Shown: positions 17,069 through 25,734 of the stretch, piece after piece
How positions within the stretch are numbered: the stretch's first letter is position 1
Layout: every line of letters begins with the position of its first letter
DNA from: Chara braunii
Lineage: Eukaryota > Streptophyta > Charophyceae > Charales > Characeae
Reading direction: 5' to 3'
NCBI GenBank assembly: GCA_003427395.1
Contig: BFEA01000677.1
Coordinates: 457,619 to 483,352 of the forward strand
DNA: 25,734 bases
The notes under the pieces: model-generated
What the model was told of the DNA's origin: nothing
The model's input: only the letters and a program-made list of their open reading frames with translations
Databases searched by the model: none
Made by a program: the position numbers and the translations under genes

Positions 17069-18699
17069 CTAGCTTGAGACCAGGCACCTCCAGGCAATCG
17101 CTCCTTTGTATTCTTTCAGGATGTCTACGATTAGGTGGTGGATTTCGTCCGGTACGTATCGAGGTACGTGCAACTCGTATGACTCCTCCCATATCCGTAC
17201 ATCGATGTGTTTCGTACCTACCCACTTGGTATTTTCTAGCGAGGGCGCGGAGATGAATGAGTTATCCGATCGCCAGGAGAACACCGTGGCCATCATTTGT
17301 GCATCTTGTTCTCGGATGGCCACGTGTTCCTCAGGTGTCACCCCGTCTCGAATGTCTTGCCATGACACAAGTTTCGTGGCGATCTTAATCCCGAGTCCAT
17401 TCTCGAGCCGCTCAGGGGGTTCCAAAGAGGTGATCTCCGCCCCTAAGCGTAACAATCGAATCTAGTTTGTAGGTGTCAACAGAGACTTTTGGAGATCCGT
17501 GATATGGCAGTAGTGCTTTTTATCGTTATATCGGGCGTGAAGAGGGGAGATCCCTTCGTACAGGGTTCAAGGGGGTTCCAAAGAATCGACCATCCTTGAA
17601 ATCTGTACGAGAGGTTCTCCCATAATCATAGCCTGTGTTCTTTGTAAGTCTTGGTTAGTCCTGGTCAATGCTTTATCATCTAACCGTTGTACGGGGTAAT
17701 GGATACGTTCTTGTGCCATCTCCAGGACTACGGGATCATCATCATCATCGCTGTTGTCTATGTCCTTGGATGTCTGCCCGTTGTCCCAAGTAATCATGCG
17801 AAGGATACCTGTCATCGCGGGAGAGACTCGGGGAGCTATGTTAGCTGTAGTATGAAGAGTCAGTCTCATCGGCTCAACATAAGGTTTCCCTCCCGTATTT
17901 CGGAGGATAATCGACCGTCTTTCGAAGTCCAGATTGGCTCACAGTGCTACCAGGGCGGGAAGGCCGAAAAGAACGTCGTAAGTATTGACATCTAATACTA
18001 CGACATCTCCCAAAGCATGCACCTTCCCCAATCGAAATGCAACATTGGTCATCCGTCCCACTGTTTTTAATCTTTTCTTCGTCTGCGGAAACGAGCTGAT
18101 CTCTTTCTGATAGCATAATTAAGTCGTTCGTTCTTCCCGCTCTTTCAACTACCTGTAGCGAAATAGCCAAAACAATGGCTCCCGAATCGATGATGGCATT
18201 GTATGGAATTCCCCACATCTCAGTGTCACATTCCGCGGATTTCCATAGGATAGGTTTAATCTGCAGAAAATGATCATCCTTCTGAATTAGCCCTATGTGT
18301 ATGGGATCAGAAGCTCCTGCGACATTTTCGTCTGGCATTGGTCCTTTCGTTTTCGTATTGGCCGTTCTGGCAAGGGCAAATCACTTCCAATTTGCTTTGC
18401 AGTACTGCAGCATACGTTCATTAGCTTGTTCTGATATCGAAAGCAGATGACCGATCGGAAGAGGAATCCAATGATCCAATGCTCGGACAATGTTTAGAAC
18501 ATCGATTTCGCCAGTGACGAAGGTGGGTCCTCCGGACTCCATCTCTCCTGGAGAAGGCCGCCACTTCTTTCTGTTCCGACGCGGGTCTGATTGTTCCAAT
18601 CATTCCAAGCCCCAGATACCCAAGGGATACATATTGATCCAACGGAATGAGCTCAACAGCCTCCTCCATGGTAGGTAACGTACTTCCTCCGCCTTCCAT
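17069..18699 (-). pseudogene. Retrotransposon protease and pre-RT pol region, broken
   Basis: The aspartic protease cleaves the Gag-Pol polyprotein. In order on the minus strand: a linker (GHLLSISEQANERMLQYCK, 18381-18599), the active-site motif IIDSGA (Asp near 18188; the usual form is DTGA), and the second protease strand VVVLDVNTYDVLFGLPAL (about 17960-18010). A spacer follows, ending ILKEYKGAIAW near 17085, typical of the stretch just before reverse transcriptase. The two protease halves are in different frames, so a frameshift lies at about 18060-18100. In-frame stops occur after ANWK (18381), after ALVAL (about 17942), and at 17567. All motifs of reverse transcriptase are missing. Confidence 0.75.
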
Positions 18700-18715
18700 T
18701 CTTCCATCCGTGCTC

Positions 18716-19841
18716 CTACCCGTCTAGGTTCGTTAGCGATGGGGGGCGCTGCCATTGGTGCGACCCCGCCCGTGGTTGTGGGGGTCGATGGGGGCAATCT
18801 CGAGCTAGATGCCCCGGTTGATGGCATGCGTAACAGACATTCAGATTGTCCGCGGCCCCTCCGAAAACAGGTGTCGGGGCCAGTCCTTGTTGGATGGGGG
18901 CGGCGCGTACGGCGATGGGCCGCATATGTCTCATCATAGCCTCCAGCCGAGCATTATGCTCTCGCTGTTCCTTTTTGCTTTCTTGGATTAGGCTAATTAG
19001 TGTTTTGGTCAGCTCCAAAATGGCGATCGATTCATTCGACCGTACGGGGTTCTCGATTGGTGACGGGGGTGCCATCATTACAGGTGCTGGCATCACAGGG
19101 ACGGGCATGCCCGTAATCACACTCGGTGCCGGTCGTTTAGGGGATATCTGTTCCAGAAAGGTAACAGGACCAGACATGAACCCCATGTTTTCGAACTTGT
19201 TTTGCAACGCGGCTAGCTCAGCCTTTGCCCTCGCAAGTGCGGACGAGTCTCCTTCCTTAGGATAGTCTTCACCTTCTAGGAAACTCGTCGTGAACTTTCG
19301 TTCCATATCTTCTGCAGCAGTCATGATCTGTTGCAGCGTATGATTGATGGGGGATAACTGTTTTCGCAGTTCCGCCCTTATCGTTCGGCTGGAGTCCATC
19401 GATAAACAAATCTCTTCCTACTTGCTCACCTCGCTCCGTCCTTACAAACATTCGGTAAAACCGGTTGCGATATTATGTGATAGACTCGAGGGGTTTTTGA
19501 ACTTGGTCCTTAATCATGAAGAGTGTTTGTTCCGGGTGGATATAATCGAACCGATTCAGAAAATCTGGTTCGAAGGTCGGAAGATCCACCCATACATAAG
19601 TACTAAACCAATGATGAGCATCTCCTCCTAATGGAGCAGGAATGTTCACCTCAGCCTCGTTATCATCATACTGTTGAGCTCAGAGCGTGGCTAGCCATGC
19701 TCCAACAAGATGATGCGCAGGATCAAATAGATAGAGATCAGGTGGCGTCATAGGAGCCCGTGCTCACGGTGTGGGTTGATTGGGATTTTGTTGCTGATTG
19801 GGGTTCTGCTGCGGATTCGGATTCTGTGGATTAACGTTCAT
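18716..19841 (-). pseudogene. Retrotransposon Gag with CCHC zinc knuckle, broken
   Basis: Gag packages the element RNA. The likely start is ATG at 19841, opening a short Asn/Pro/Gln-rich leader. The retrotrans_gag (PF03732-type) core follows: GDAHHWFSTYVWVDLPTFE, QTLFMIKDQVQKPLESIT, then RNRFYRMFVRTERGEQVGRD. Two TGA stops and a TAA (19475) interrupt this part. Near 19370-19400 the frame shifts into the 227-codon frame 18716-19399. That frame has a Pro/Met-rich linker, a coiled-coil-like stretch and a canonical CX2CX4HX4C knuckle (CYACHQPGHLARDC, residues about 189-203). The 5' side abuts the primer binding site region at 19983-19994. Confidence 0.8.
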
Positions 19842-19982
19842 GTTGGCCGCCCGTCGATTAGTCGATCTGCTTCTAGTGACGACGGGGTCGCGTCTATGCG
19901 CGTTCCGGGGTCGAGGTCGCCCTCGGTTAGCCAGATCGCTTAATTATTGTGCTATTAGTCCTGTAACCCGGCCACGTGTCGA

Positions 19983-19994
19983 GCTCCGATACCA
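19983..19994 (-). other. Primer binding site (initiator tRNA-Met type)
   Basis: The minus strand reads TGGTATCGGAGC, one mismatch from the common plant primer binding site TGGTATCAGAGC. It lies immediately inside the right-hand repeat, which fixes that repeat as the 5' LTR. Confidence 0.8.
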
Positions 19995-21142
19995 ACCTCA
20001 CACCCAACGCGACTTCCTGATCGGAGTGGGATGTGGGAAGTGCAAAAAGGGGTGTGCCAAGGATTTTTGGAAAGTGGGGGTGGAGTCCCAGGTGAGAACT
20101 GAGATCTTTTGTGGCAAGGTTCTAGGGGCACTGGTGCAATGAGGCTTAGGGCGAGTTACTTCCGGTCTGCGGGCGTTCTATGTCAGGCAGCGTAAGGCAA
20201 ATGGCATGCGCGGTGCATTCAAGGCCATCTGGTCCGTCCGTTTTGGCGGTGGCTGTTCGGGGAGGGGCCCGCCCGGGAATGCTGGGTTCCTGATGAGTCA
20301 GTCCTTTGGGTGCCCGCACGTGGCGTCTGTCGCCTCGTGGTTCGGTTAGGCCCTCTAGTTCCAGCATTCCAGGGGCTCGTCGGTTGCCGCGTCTCCGATA
20401 ATTTTCGCAAGGCATGCGGGGCCAGTACGGGGCGATGGAATTCCAGAGGACCACTGTGAGTTGATGATGCGCGAGGAGAAGACGGAAGGGAGGGAAGTTG
20501 GTGGCGATAACAATAAAGCCGGGGGATATGAAGTAATGGGTGTTGTCTGAAGTGGGAAAATCGGGGCACCTCGGATCGCTGGTGGTGGCACAGTGAAACT
20601 CCATGGGGCACAATCGATTCTCGGTTAGGGAGGGGAATTCCGGGCGTCTCTGTCTGAGACACTCCCTCACACAGGGGTCGAAATACTCCGGATCCCACGA
20701 CGAATCCGAGTCCCTTGAGTACGTTATCTTCTCATTGCGTTGTGATGGGATTCTTCCGCATGCGTTTAACCGGCAAGGGGAATTCCCTGATGTGGTATCA
20801 GAACTCCTTTCCGTTTAGGTGCGGGGGGGAAGGGATCTTCCCGCCTACTCGCTATCGAAGGCGTCAAGCTCGCCAATGGCTACGAAGCGGCACGGGTGGA
20901 TACGTGTAGGCTGCGTAGATTAGATCGCGCTTACACGCATTCATACGATGTATTCGCTTATTTCTAGACAAACCACTACCCAATCATCTAATCACTCCGT
21001 GATCCCGTACGCAATCGTTCCTGAGCATGCAAGATGCAGCAACAACAATAGCTCAAAAGGAAATAAACAACAATGGAAACAGTATTGATGACTACACAAA
21101 ATTCCTACTATGCTCATGAGTGTATCAAAACGACAAGCAAAG
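19992..21142 (-). repeat. 5' LTR (right copy)
   Basis: Full-length match to 15778-16926. Its left edge CCAACCTCAC overlaps the first bases of the primer binding site alignment by microhomology. The conserved open frame corresponds to minus 20146-20815, with a small frame difference near its end relative to the left copy. Confidence 0.85.
20146..20815 (-). CDS. Counterpart open frame in the 5' LTR
   Basis: Reads NACGRIPSQRNEKITYSRDS, WDPEYFDPCVRECLRQRRPEF and SPGFIVIATNFPPFRLLL, matching the frame in the other LTR. It opens after a TAA at the same place where the other copy has TAG. The carboxy end diverges through an indel. No shared ATG. Function unknown. Confidence 0.35.
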
Positions 21143-21186
21143 GCAAAGATCAGGCAAAATGACACGCAATCTGACATGACATTCAT

Positions 21187-23305
21187 TCATCCATTCATTC
21201 GACCAAACACGCAACACAAGAAATCGAGATCAGTCGCAAAACGGGTGTGGGCGGAAACCAAGCCAAGACTCCGAAAACAAAAACGGGCGAATTGCCCTGA
21301 GCCGAGATCAACGAAATTCTGCTGACGTGCATTCTTCCGCTTTCCGCCTCCGGCCCCGCTACCTGCGCCTTGATCAGAGTCCCTGGACGAAGAACGGTCG
21401 TCCGAGCCGCCATCACCGCCGACTTCACTTCCCACAGACCCCCACCTCCCGGTCCTCGCCTCGGCAAATGCACCGCTTCCGGACTACAAGTGTCGGCGAT
21501 GTTGGGAGGGAAAATGGTGTGGTTGCCAAGCTGCCCGAGCATGCTTGCATGGATGTCATTGTAAAATACCCTCTCCATCCTGAACTTGAAATTGTGCTCC
21601 TTCCGCTCTTCGTTCGACAACCTAAAGAAATACGCCTCGCCGCGCTTCCCCTGAAATCTCTGTATCTTCTTCTAGTTCCGAAACAGATTGTCCCACTTCT
21701 TGGAACACTCATCGGCTTCTTTCGGCATCCCCATGTTGGCCGTCCGTTTCGCAATATCGTCCCACTTCCACTCCTTCGTTCGCATCGGGCCGTAATTGTG
21801 ACCCAGCCCTGCCAGGTGCATGTCTTGCTCCCGCTTACATCTCACAAGCCGCAATTGCTCGACTGTGGACCAATATGTCGCCAACTTCCCACCATCGTCG
21901 GATGCGCCTTCTTCGCCGCCCCGCCCACCGGATCGACCATGACCACCTATCGTCTTCCCCAATGGCCGAATTTCGACGTCATCGTCGTCGTCCACTGCCT
22001 CCATGTCCTCAGTGTCTCCATCGTCAGCGTCATAACGGAATGTCGCATTTTGAACGCCGCCATCATTGTTTGCCCGCATGTTGGACACTCCACGAATGAT
22101 GTTGTCCACGGTAGGTCGTGGGCACGCCAGTGGTCTGCAAGCGGCGTCATCTCTCAAGTCCACCTGCGTAGTTCTGCTCGGGTTCGGCACATCCAAACGA
22201 CCACTGTCGGTGCGCACGTGGCCCGCTGCCAATCCGGCAAGGGCAGGGCAGCCGTCTCTACTCCGTTCGCAGGACCACGCACTCTTGCCATGCTGCTGCT
22301 TAGAAGGTGAAGGCCGAACATCGGCATTAACGGACACACCGGCTTCAAGTGTGCAGTGCTGGCTATGTATCACCCGCGGTCGTGACCACCGGCCATTTGA
22401 CCGCACGCGGTCAGCATCCCGACCGCAGCGGGCGGCGCTCGCGGCCAAGTGCGGTTGGAAAACCCCGACATTTTTAATTCATGGGATAATAGCCCAAAAA
22501 ATAAAATAAAAATATGGGGTTGTAGGTTTGTGTGCGCTCTACAAGCGTATATTTTTAGTTTTGTTTGTTTACTTCTTTTTCGATTAAAAAAAAAAATGAA
22601 AAACAAAAATCCCTCAGGCAAAAGTTCTTCACATTATTCTTTTAGTAAGAAAAATAAAGGATTTTGTTTGATTTTAATCTCAAATTCGTAACGAATTTTG
22701 ATATGACCCCAAGGCAAAAGTTGTTCAGTTTAGTTTTGGGCATAACATATATTTGTTTCAGAGTTTTCTGAATTCTTTTTTTTTTCTTCTTTTTTTTCAT
22801 GACCGCGGACCACGGTCATGACCGCGGCCGAGACCGCGGTCCGCGGTCGTGCCCGCGGGGACCGTGACCACGGGGGATTCATAGACTGTTGGGTCTACGC
22901 ACTTCCTGCACGTTGAAGGAAACGTGGCGAAGGCTCGGGGTTGATGATGAACGTACGGGTCGCTGCCGTCGCACCGCAGGACGACAAGACGAACCTTAGA
23001 TCGACATGCCCGTCGTCGTCGTCTTCCAAGCCTTCCTGCAGGAGGAACGTAAGCTCGCCACCCTCGTTGCGCTAGGACCTGTCGGCTGCCACCATCTGCG
23101 ACCACATCTGCGTCGACCCACAGCCCAAAGGTAACGCCGTGAGTTCCTCCGTCTCCGTTTCCACGTCCGATGGGGGCAGCGGCTGCTCGTGTGGTGGTAG
23201 ATGGCTGTACAACGATGGGTCGTACCGCCGTCGACGCACCACCATGAAAGATCCTACTCCGCCCTGACCTGCCGCCGGTTCTCTGCCTGCGTCGAAGTTC
23301 GCCAT
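21187..23305 (-). pseudogene. Myb/SANT-like (trihelix-type) DNA-binding protein gene, interrupted
   Basis: The central domain (about 21675-21885) carries the three-tryptophan trihelix/Myb pattern: YWSTVEQLRLVRCKREQD, then EWKWDDIAKR, then CSKKWDNLF. It would bind DNA in the nucleus. Such domains also accompany Harbinger-type transposases. The N-terminal part (23305 to 22893) includes MANFDAGREPAAGQ and YDPSLYSHLPPHEQPLPP. An Asp-rich linker and a KLATYW approach follow after the insertion. Lesions: a 522-bp hAT-like insertion (22363-22884), stops at 23072, 22895 and 21672 (the last at the Tyr expected in the LF..Y motif), and a frameshift near 21440 after which GGKRKNARQQ is in another frame. 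The expected C-terminal helices are missing beyond about 21310. Start: ATG at 23305, though the frame is open upstream to about 23400. Confidence 0.75.
22363..22884. mobile_element. hAT-like non-autonomous element, 522 bp
   Basis: The ends are inverted: left CTATGTATCACCCGCGGTC, right (read inward) CTATGAATCCCCCGTGGTC. Immediately outside lie AGTGCTGG (22355-22362) and ACTGTTGG (22885-22892), an 8-bp target duplication matching at 6 of 8 bases. Like the 395-bp MITE at 8674, it has GC-rich ends dense in palindromic motifs (here GACCGCGGTC) and an AT-rich centre, without coding capacity. It splits the Myb/SANT-like gene. The minus ORF starting at 22448 takes its first 29 codons from this insertion. 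Confidence 0.7.
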
Positions 23306-23399
23306 TCGTCGTTGCACGGAAGGCCGTATCGTGGACGCCAGTCGTTTGCGAGGTTGCTTCCACGGGCGGAATGTGAAACAGACGTAACATGTTATTCGT

Positions 23400-24507
23400 T
23401 AAAATATGACATTATATTTTAAATTGGTACTCGCACGCTATTAATTTCATGTTAAAATCGCTATATTTTGGACCTGAATGGAACTTAGGAACCCGAAGAA
23501 TGCAATTGAGAAGCTATAAATTGAATCTAAACTTGAGATTCAAGGCAATCACTTACTGATCATGATGGATTAAGTGTGGATTCCATTGCACTTCCATCAA
23601 TTTTGTAACTTAAAAGCCGTTACGGTTAGAACATGAATTGTTGAACTCTCGATTTCTTTACACCTTGCTNAATTTTGNGTCAGCATTGAGTCGGACCTCT
23701 TTTAGATGACATTGTGACTTCCCTTAATTTATTGAAACTCAATCGAAGTGGGACATTTACGGCAAGCACACAGATGGTTTAAGTACTAATAGTCTAGTNT
23801 GGATTCCGTCGCACTTCGATAATTTTTGCTTTAACTCTATTAAATGTATACTAATCACGACAAAGTTTAACGAATCACACGACAAACGAATGACACGACA
23901 AACGAGATTACGGTTGAAGTACAGTGACTATGGGTTCCATCGCACTTCGATAATTTATGTACTACAGACTTATTAAAAGACGTGACACTCAGTCTGTTCG
24001 GTGTGATTTAAGAATGGATTCCAACACTGTGACACTTCGATAATTTTTTACTCTATCACACTTCGACAATTTATGTGACTTTAAAGACGAAACTGACATG
24101 TCATTGTCATACATTGAAATGCACTTGAATCAGACGTACTACACATAACATGGTGTGAAGGCGAAACTAGTCCAAGATGGTTTATGTATGGATTTCAGCG
24201 CATTTTGACAAAAAATCATAAATCGATACGACATTGTCATATGAAACTGAAATTCATGTGAGTACCATGGATTCTGTCTCACTTCAAGAAATGTCGTACC
24301 GTTGAAAAATTAAAAGTAAAAAATTCTACTGGTAATTAAAGTTCAAAATTGTACCGACATGTGCAAGAAATCGCAAATGCAAGATTGAAGTACGTCTACA
24401 TTAAACGCTACAAGGCAACTGTACATTGAGCTACGTCTAAATTAAACGCTACGAGCCGCAACAATGTAAACTTTCTAAAACGCTATCATTTACAAAATTT
24501 GAAGTTC
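23400..24507 (+). repeat. AT-rich region with degenerate satellite motif
   Basis: A motif close to TGGATTCC(A/G)TCGCACTTCG followed by ATAATTT recurs near 23577, 23810, 23933, 24014, 24052 (partial), 24190 and 24267, at irregular spacing. Smaller repeats lie within: ACGAAT(C/G)ACACGACAA twice near 23870, and TACGTCTA(C/A)ATTAAACGCTAC at about 24391 and 24433. Ambiguous bases occur at 23670, 23678 and 23799. No gene is supported. Confidence 0.7.
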
Positions 24508-25410
24508 CTACCGATGTCCCCGCGTCCCTTTAGAACCAAACCCGTATAAGGCATTCATAGGCGACCCGAAAACAAGGGTTTGTAGCTGTCCCTTCGTCAC
24601 CACCCCCGAGAACACCGAAATGTACTTCATCCTTACAAACCTACAGGCACACGCCAAAGACTTACCGATGGCGTCACGCACACAACATGTCACTTGCTCT
24701 TCCTCATGCCTCTTATGAACCTCATCAATTTGAATGACAATCTTCAAATCGGATTGTCCGTTCTCGTACAGAAGGCGTAAATTCCCCATGATGCGACCAT
24801 AGACTCTCAGGTGGTTGCAAGAAACTAGCACTACAACGTCTACCAAAGTCCACTTTCGGTTTGAACATGCCACACACAACACTCTGCAGAAGTCGGAACC
24901 GGCCACAGACAACCGTATGCAACAATATGACACATTTTTTGGCTATAACCCGGCACCACGCAGCGGATATACTTCCAAAAACGGATTGCAGGATGCACAG
25001 TCCAACAACTCTTGTTTCAAGTCTGCAGACCACACCCGAGGTGACCTCGTTACGTTGTCCAGGCGAAGGTAAAACCTGTTATTCTCTTCCTGCCTGAGCG
25101 CGGCGCGCAGGGACGGAAGTTGCCTGACACCAATGACATAATGAGGTACTTTGATCAGACTTCCCCACTCCATCGCGGAAGCAAATTTGTAGTCCTTATG
25201 CCATGGGCATTTCCTTGCCAAGATGGCTCTATCCCATTCTGCCTCGGACCACGCATCAATAGGCTTGTCAAAGAAGGGGACGACGGTCATCCACGGGTCG
25301 TTTTCGGTATCGCCTCCCGAACCATAGAATCCGCTTGCACAAGGGTGAATGGGACATGCATAATCGCGCCGATGGTCCATGACTCCTATCGCACTCCCTA
25401 CACAGGACAT
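24508..25410 (-). pseudogene. Unrecognised protein-coding region with one in-frame stop
   Basis: One minus-strand frame runs from an ATG at 25410 to a TAG at 24508, about 300 codons, interrupted only by a TAG at 24943-24945. It reads as a soluble, Trp/Cys-containing protein: FFDKPIDAWSEAEWDRAI, RKCPWHKDYKFASAMEWGSL, LRQEENNRFYLRLDNVTR, and after the stop RKWTLVDVVVLVSCNHLRVYG and IVIQIDEVHKRHEEEQ. I recognise no family. Splice-like signals suggest an exon of a spliced gene. A T-rich tract followed by TGTGTAG|GG lies at 25398. GTAAGT lies at 24665 and GTAGGA at 24511. An upstream GTAAGA at 25624 would give a 227-bp intron. It may be a lineage-specific repeated gene or part of a mobile element. 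Confidence 0.5.
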
Positions 25411-25624
25411 GAAATGCAAACAAAATAAAAATAAAATATCGAAATAGTAGAAAAATCGCCTTCATGATGAACTTGACTTCGAAAATTGTTGAACCATCAC
25501 CAACCATCTTAAAAAATTAAACCGTGGACCGTGGACAAAATTCGCTACGCAAAATTATTGCAAAAATAATATGCTCCATTCTGAATTCTCGTCCCTTCAA
25601 ATAGTTATTTTACAAAAATCTTAC
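25398..25624 (-). other. Possible intron of the minus-strand gene
   Basis: On the minus strand GTAAGA (from 25624) and a T-rich tract ending TGTGTAG (25398) form a donor and acceptor pair 227 bp apart. The sequence between is strongly AT-rich, unlike the frame to its left. Not proven. Confidence 0.3.
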
Positions 25625-25734
25625 TCCCCCACTCTATCCGGCGGACGTGCACTAATCGCTCTTGTCCCCTCCATCTACACTCCCTTCACCAGATGGACCT
25701 TCACCAGATGGACCTCAAACAGTTATTTTACAAA
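25598..25734 (+). repeat. Short tandem and direct repeats at the window edge
   Basis: TTCACCAGATGGACC is repeated back to back (25685-25699 and 25700-25714). CAAA(T/C)AGTTATTTTACAAA occurs at 25598-25616 and 25716-25734, 118 bp apart, so a tandem array may continue beyond the window. Confidence 0.8.

Larger units (their letters stand above)
15778..21142 (-). mobile_element. Truncated Ty3/gypsy-like LTR retrotransposon
   Basis: Two long direct repeats (15778-16926 and 19992-21142) flank a 3.1-kb interior. Read on the minus strand, the interior holds a primer binding site, gag, a CCHC knuckle, a protease, and the spacer that precedes reverse transcriptase. The element is therefore in minus orientation, with its 5' LTR on the right. 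Reverse transcriptase, RNase H and integrase are absent: coding sequence ends at about 17069 and 140 bp later the 3' LTR begins. Frames carry several stops and at least three frameshifts, so it is non-autonomous and dead. No 5-bp target duplication was found. The gypsy assignment rests on gag/protease style because integrase order cannot be seen. Confidence 0.85.

Noticed and set aside
15765-21150. 5-bp target duplication around the LTR element
   Set aside because: The 5-mers next to several candidate boundaries (for example GATAT on the left) do not match the other side.
21327-22509. Long plus-strand frames opposite the Myb/SANT-like gene
   Set aside because: They are antisense shadows; only the minus strand shows the conserved tryptophan pattern.
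22797-23390. 197-codon minus-strand frame
   Set aside because: It is out of frame with the YDPSLYSHLPPHEQPLPP reading, runs into the transposon end, and is Arg/Gly-rich as expected from GC-rich DNA.
25268-25507. Signal-peptide-like ORF on the minus strand (MKAIFLLFRYFIFILF)
   Set aside because: The hydrophobic stretch comes from a T-rich tract that looks like an intron, and it is out of frame with the longer ORF.

Overview
The window reads as repeat-rich nuclear DNA of a plant-lineage eukaryote. It has no bacterial-style operons or ribosome binding sites. What it has are decayed retroelements, DNA-transposon remnants, long ATC/GAT microsatellites, poly-C and poly-T tracts, and gene pieces with plausible splice signals. 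The best taxonomic clue is the minus-strand gene at 21187-23305. It encodes a Myb/SANT-like DNA-binding protein with the string KREQDMHLAGLGHNYG, which I associate from memory with a large family in the charophyte alga Chara braunii. That assignment is an inference and was not searched.

Layout. 1-2300: microsatellite, an unassigned short ORF, a nested hairpin, and a 123-bp minisatellite that reads as a very basic 41-residue repeat. 2318-6366: a decayed plus-strand LINE. ORF1 keeps one reading frame for about 3.1 kb despite eight internal stops, and carries an acidic region, a DUF4283-like domain and a zinc knuckle. ORF2 is cut off inside its endonuclease domain, so no reverse transcriptase remains. 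6380-8220: degenerate CAT-rich repeats. 8224-8669, 12830-13275 and 13426-13835 are three copies of one repeat family. The first copy is interrupted by a 395-bp hAT-like MITE with a perfect 8-bp target duplication (8666-9076). 9460-11331: nested foldback elements and long hairpins. 11641-12115: an ATC microsatellite with a higher-order unit. 14119-15420: two degenerate copies of another repeat, a five-unit tandem array, and a tRNA-like SINE head.

15778-21142 is a minus-strand, Ty3/gypsy-like LTR retrotransposon of about 5.4 kb. It has LTRs of about 1.15 kb, an initiator-Met-type primer binding site, gag with a CCHC knuckle, and a protease. Reverse transcriptase, RNase H and integrase are gone. 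Both LTRs carry the same unexplained open frame of about 190 codons.

21187-23305 is the Myb/SANT-like gene. It is split by a second, 522-bp hAT-like element. Removing that element plus one 8-bp duplication joins the two halves in the same frame. 23400-24500 is AT-rich and holds a degenerate, irregularly spaced satellite. 24508-25410 (minus) is an unrecognised open frame of about 300 codons with one in-frame stop and splice-like ends. No gene here looks intact. The window records successive transposon insertions and decay rather than a working system.
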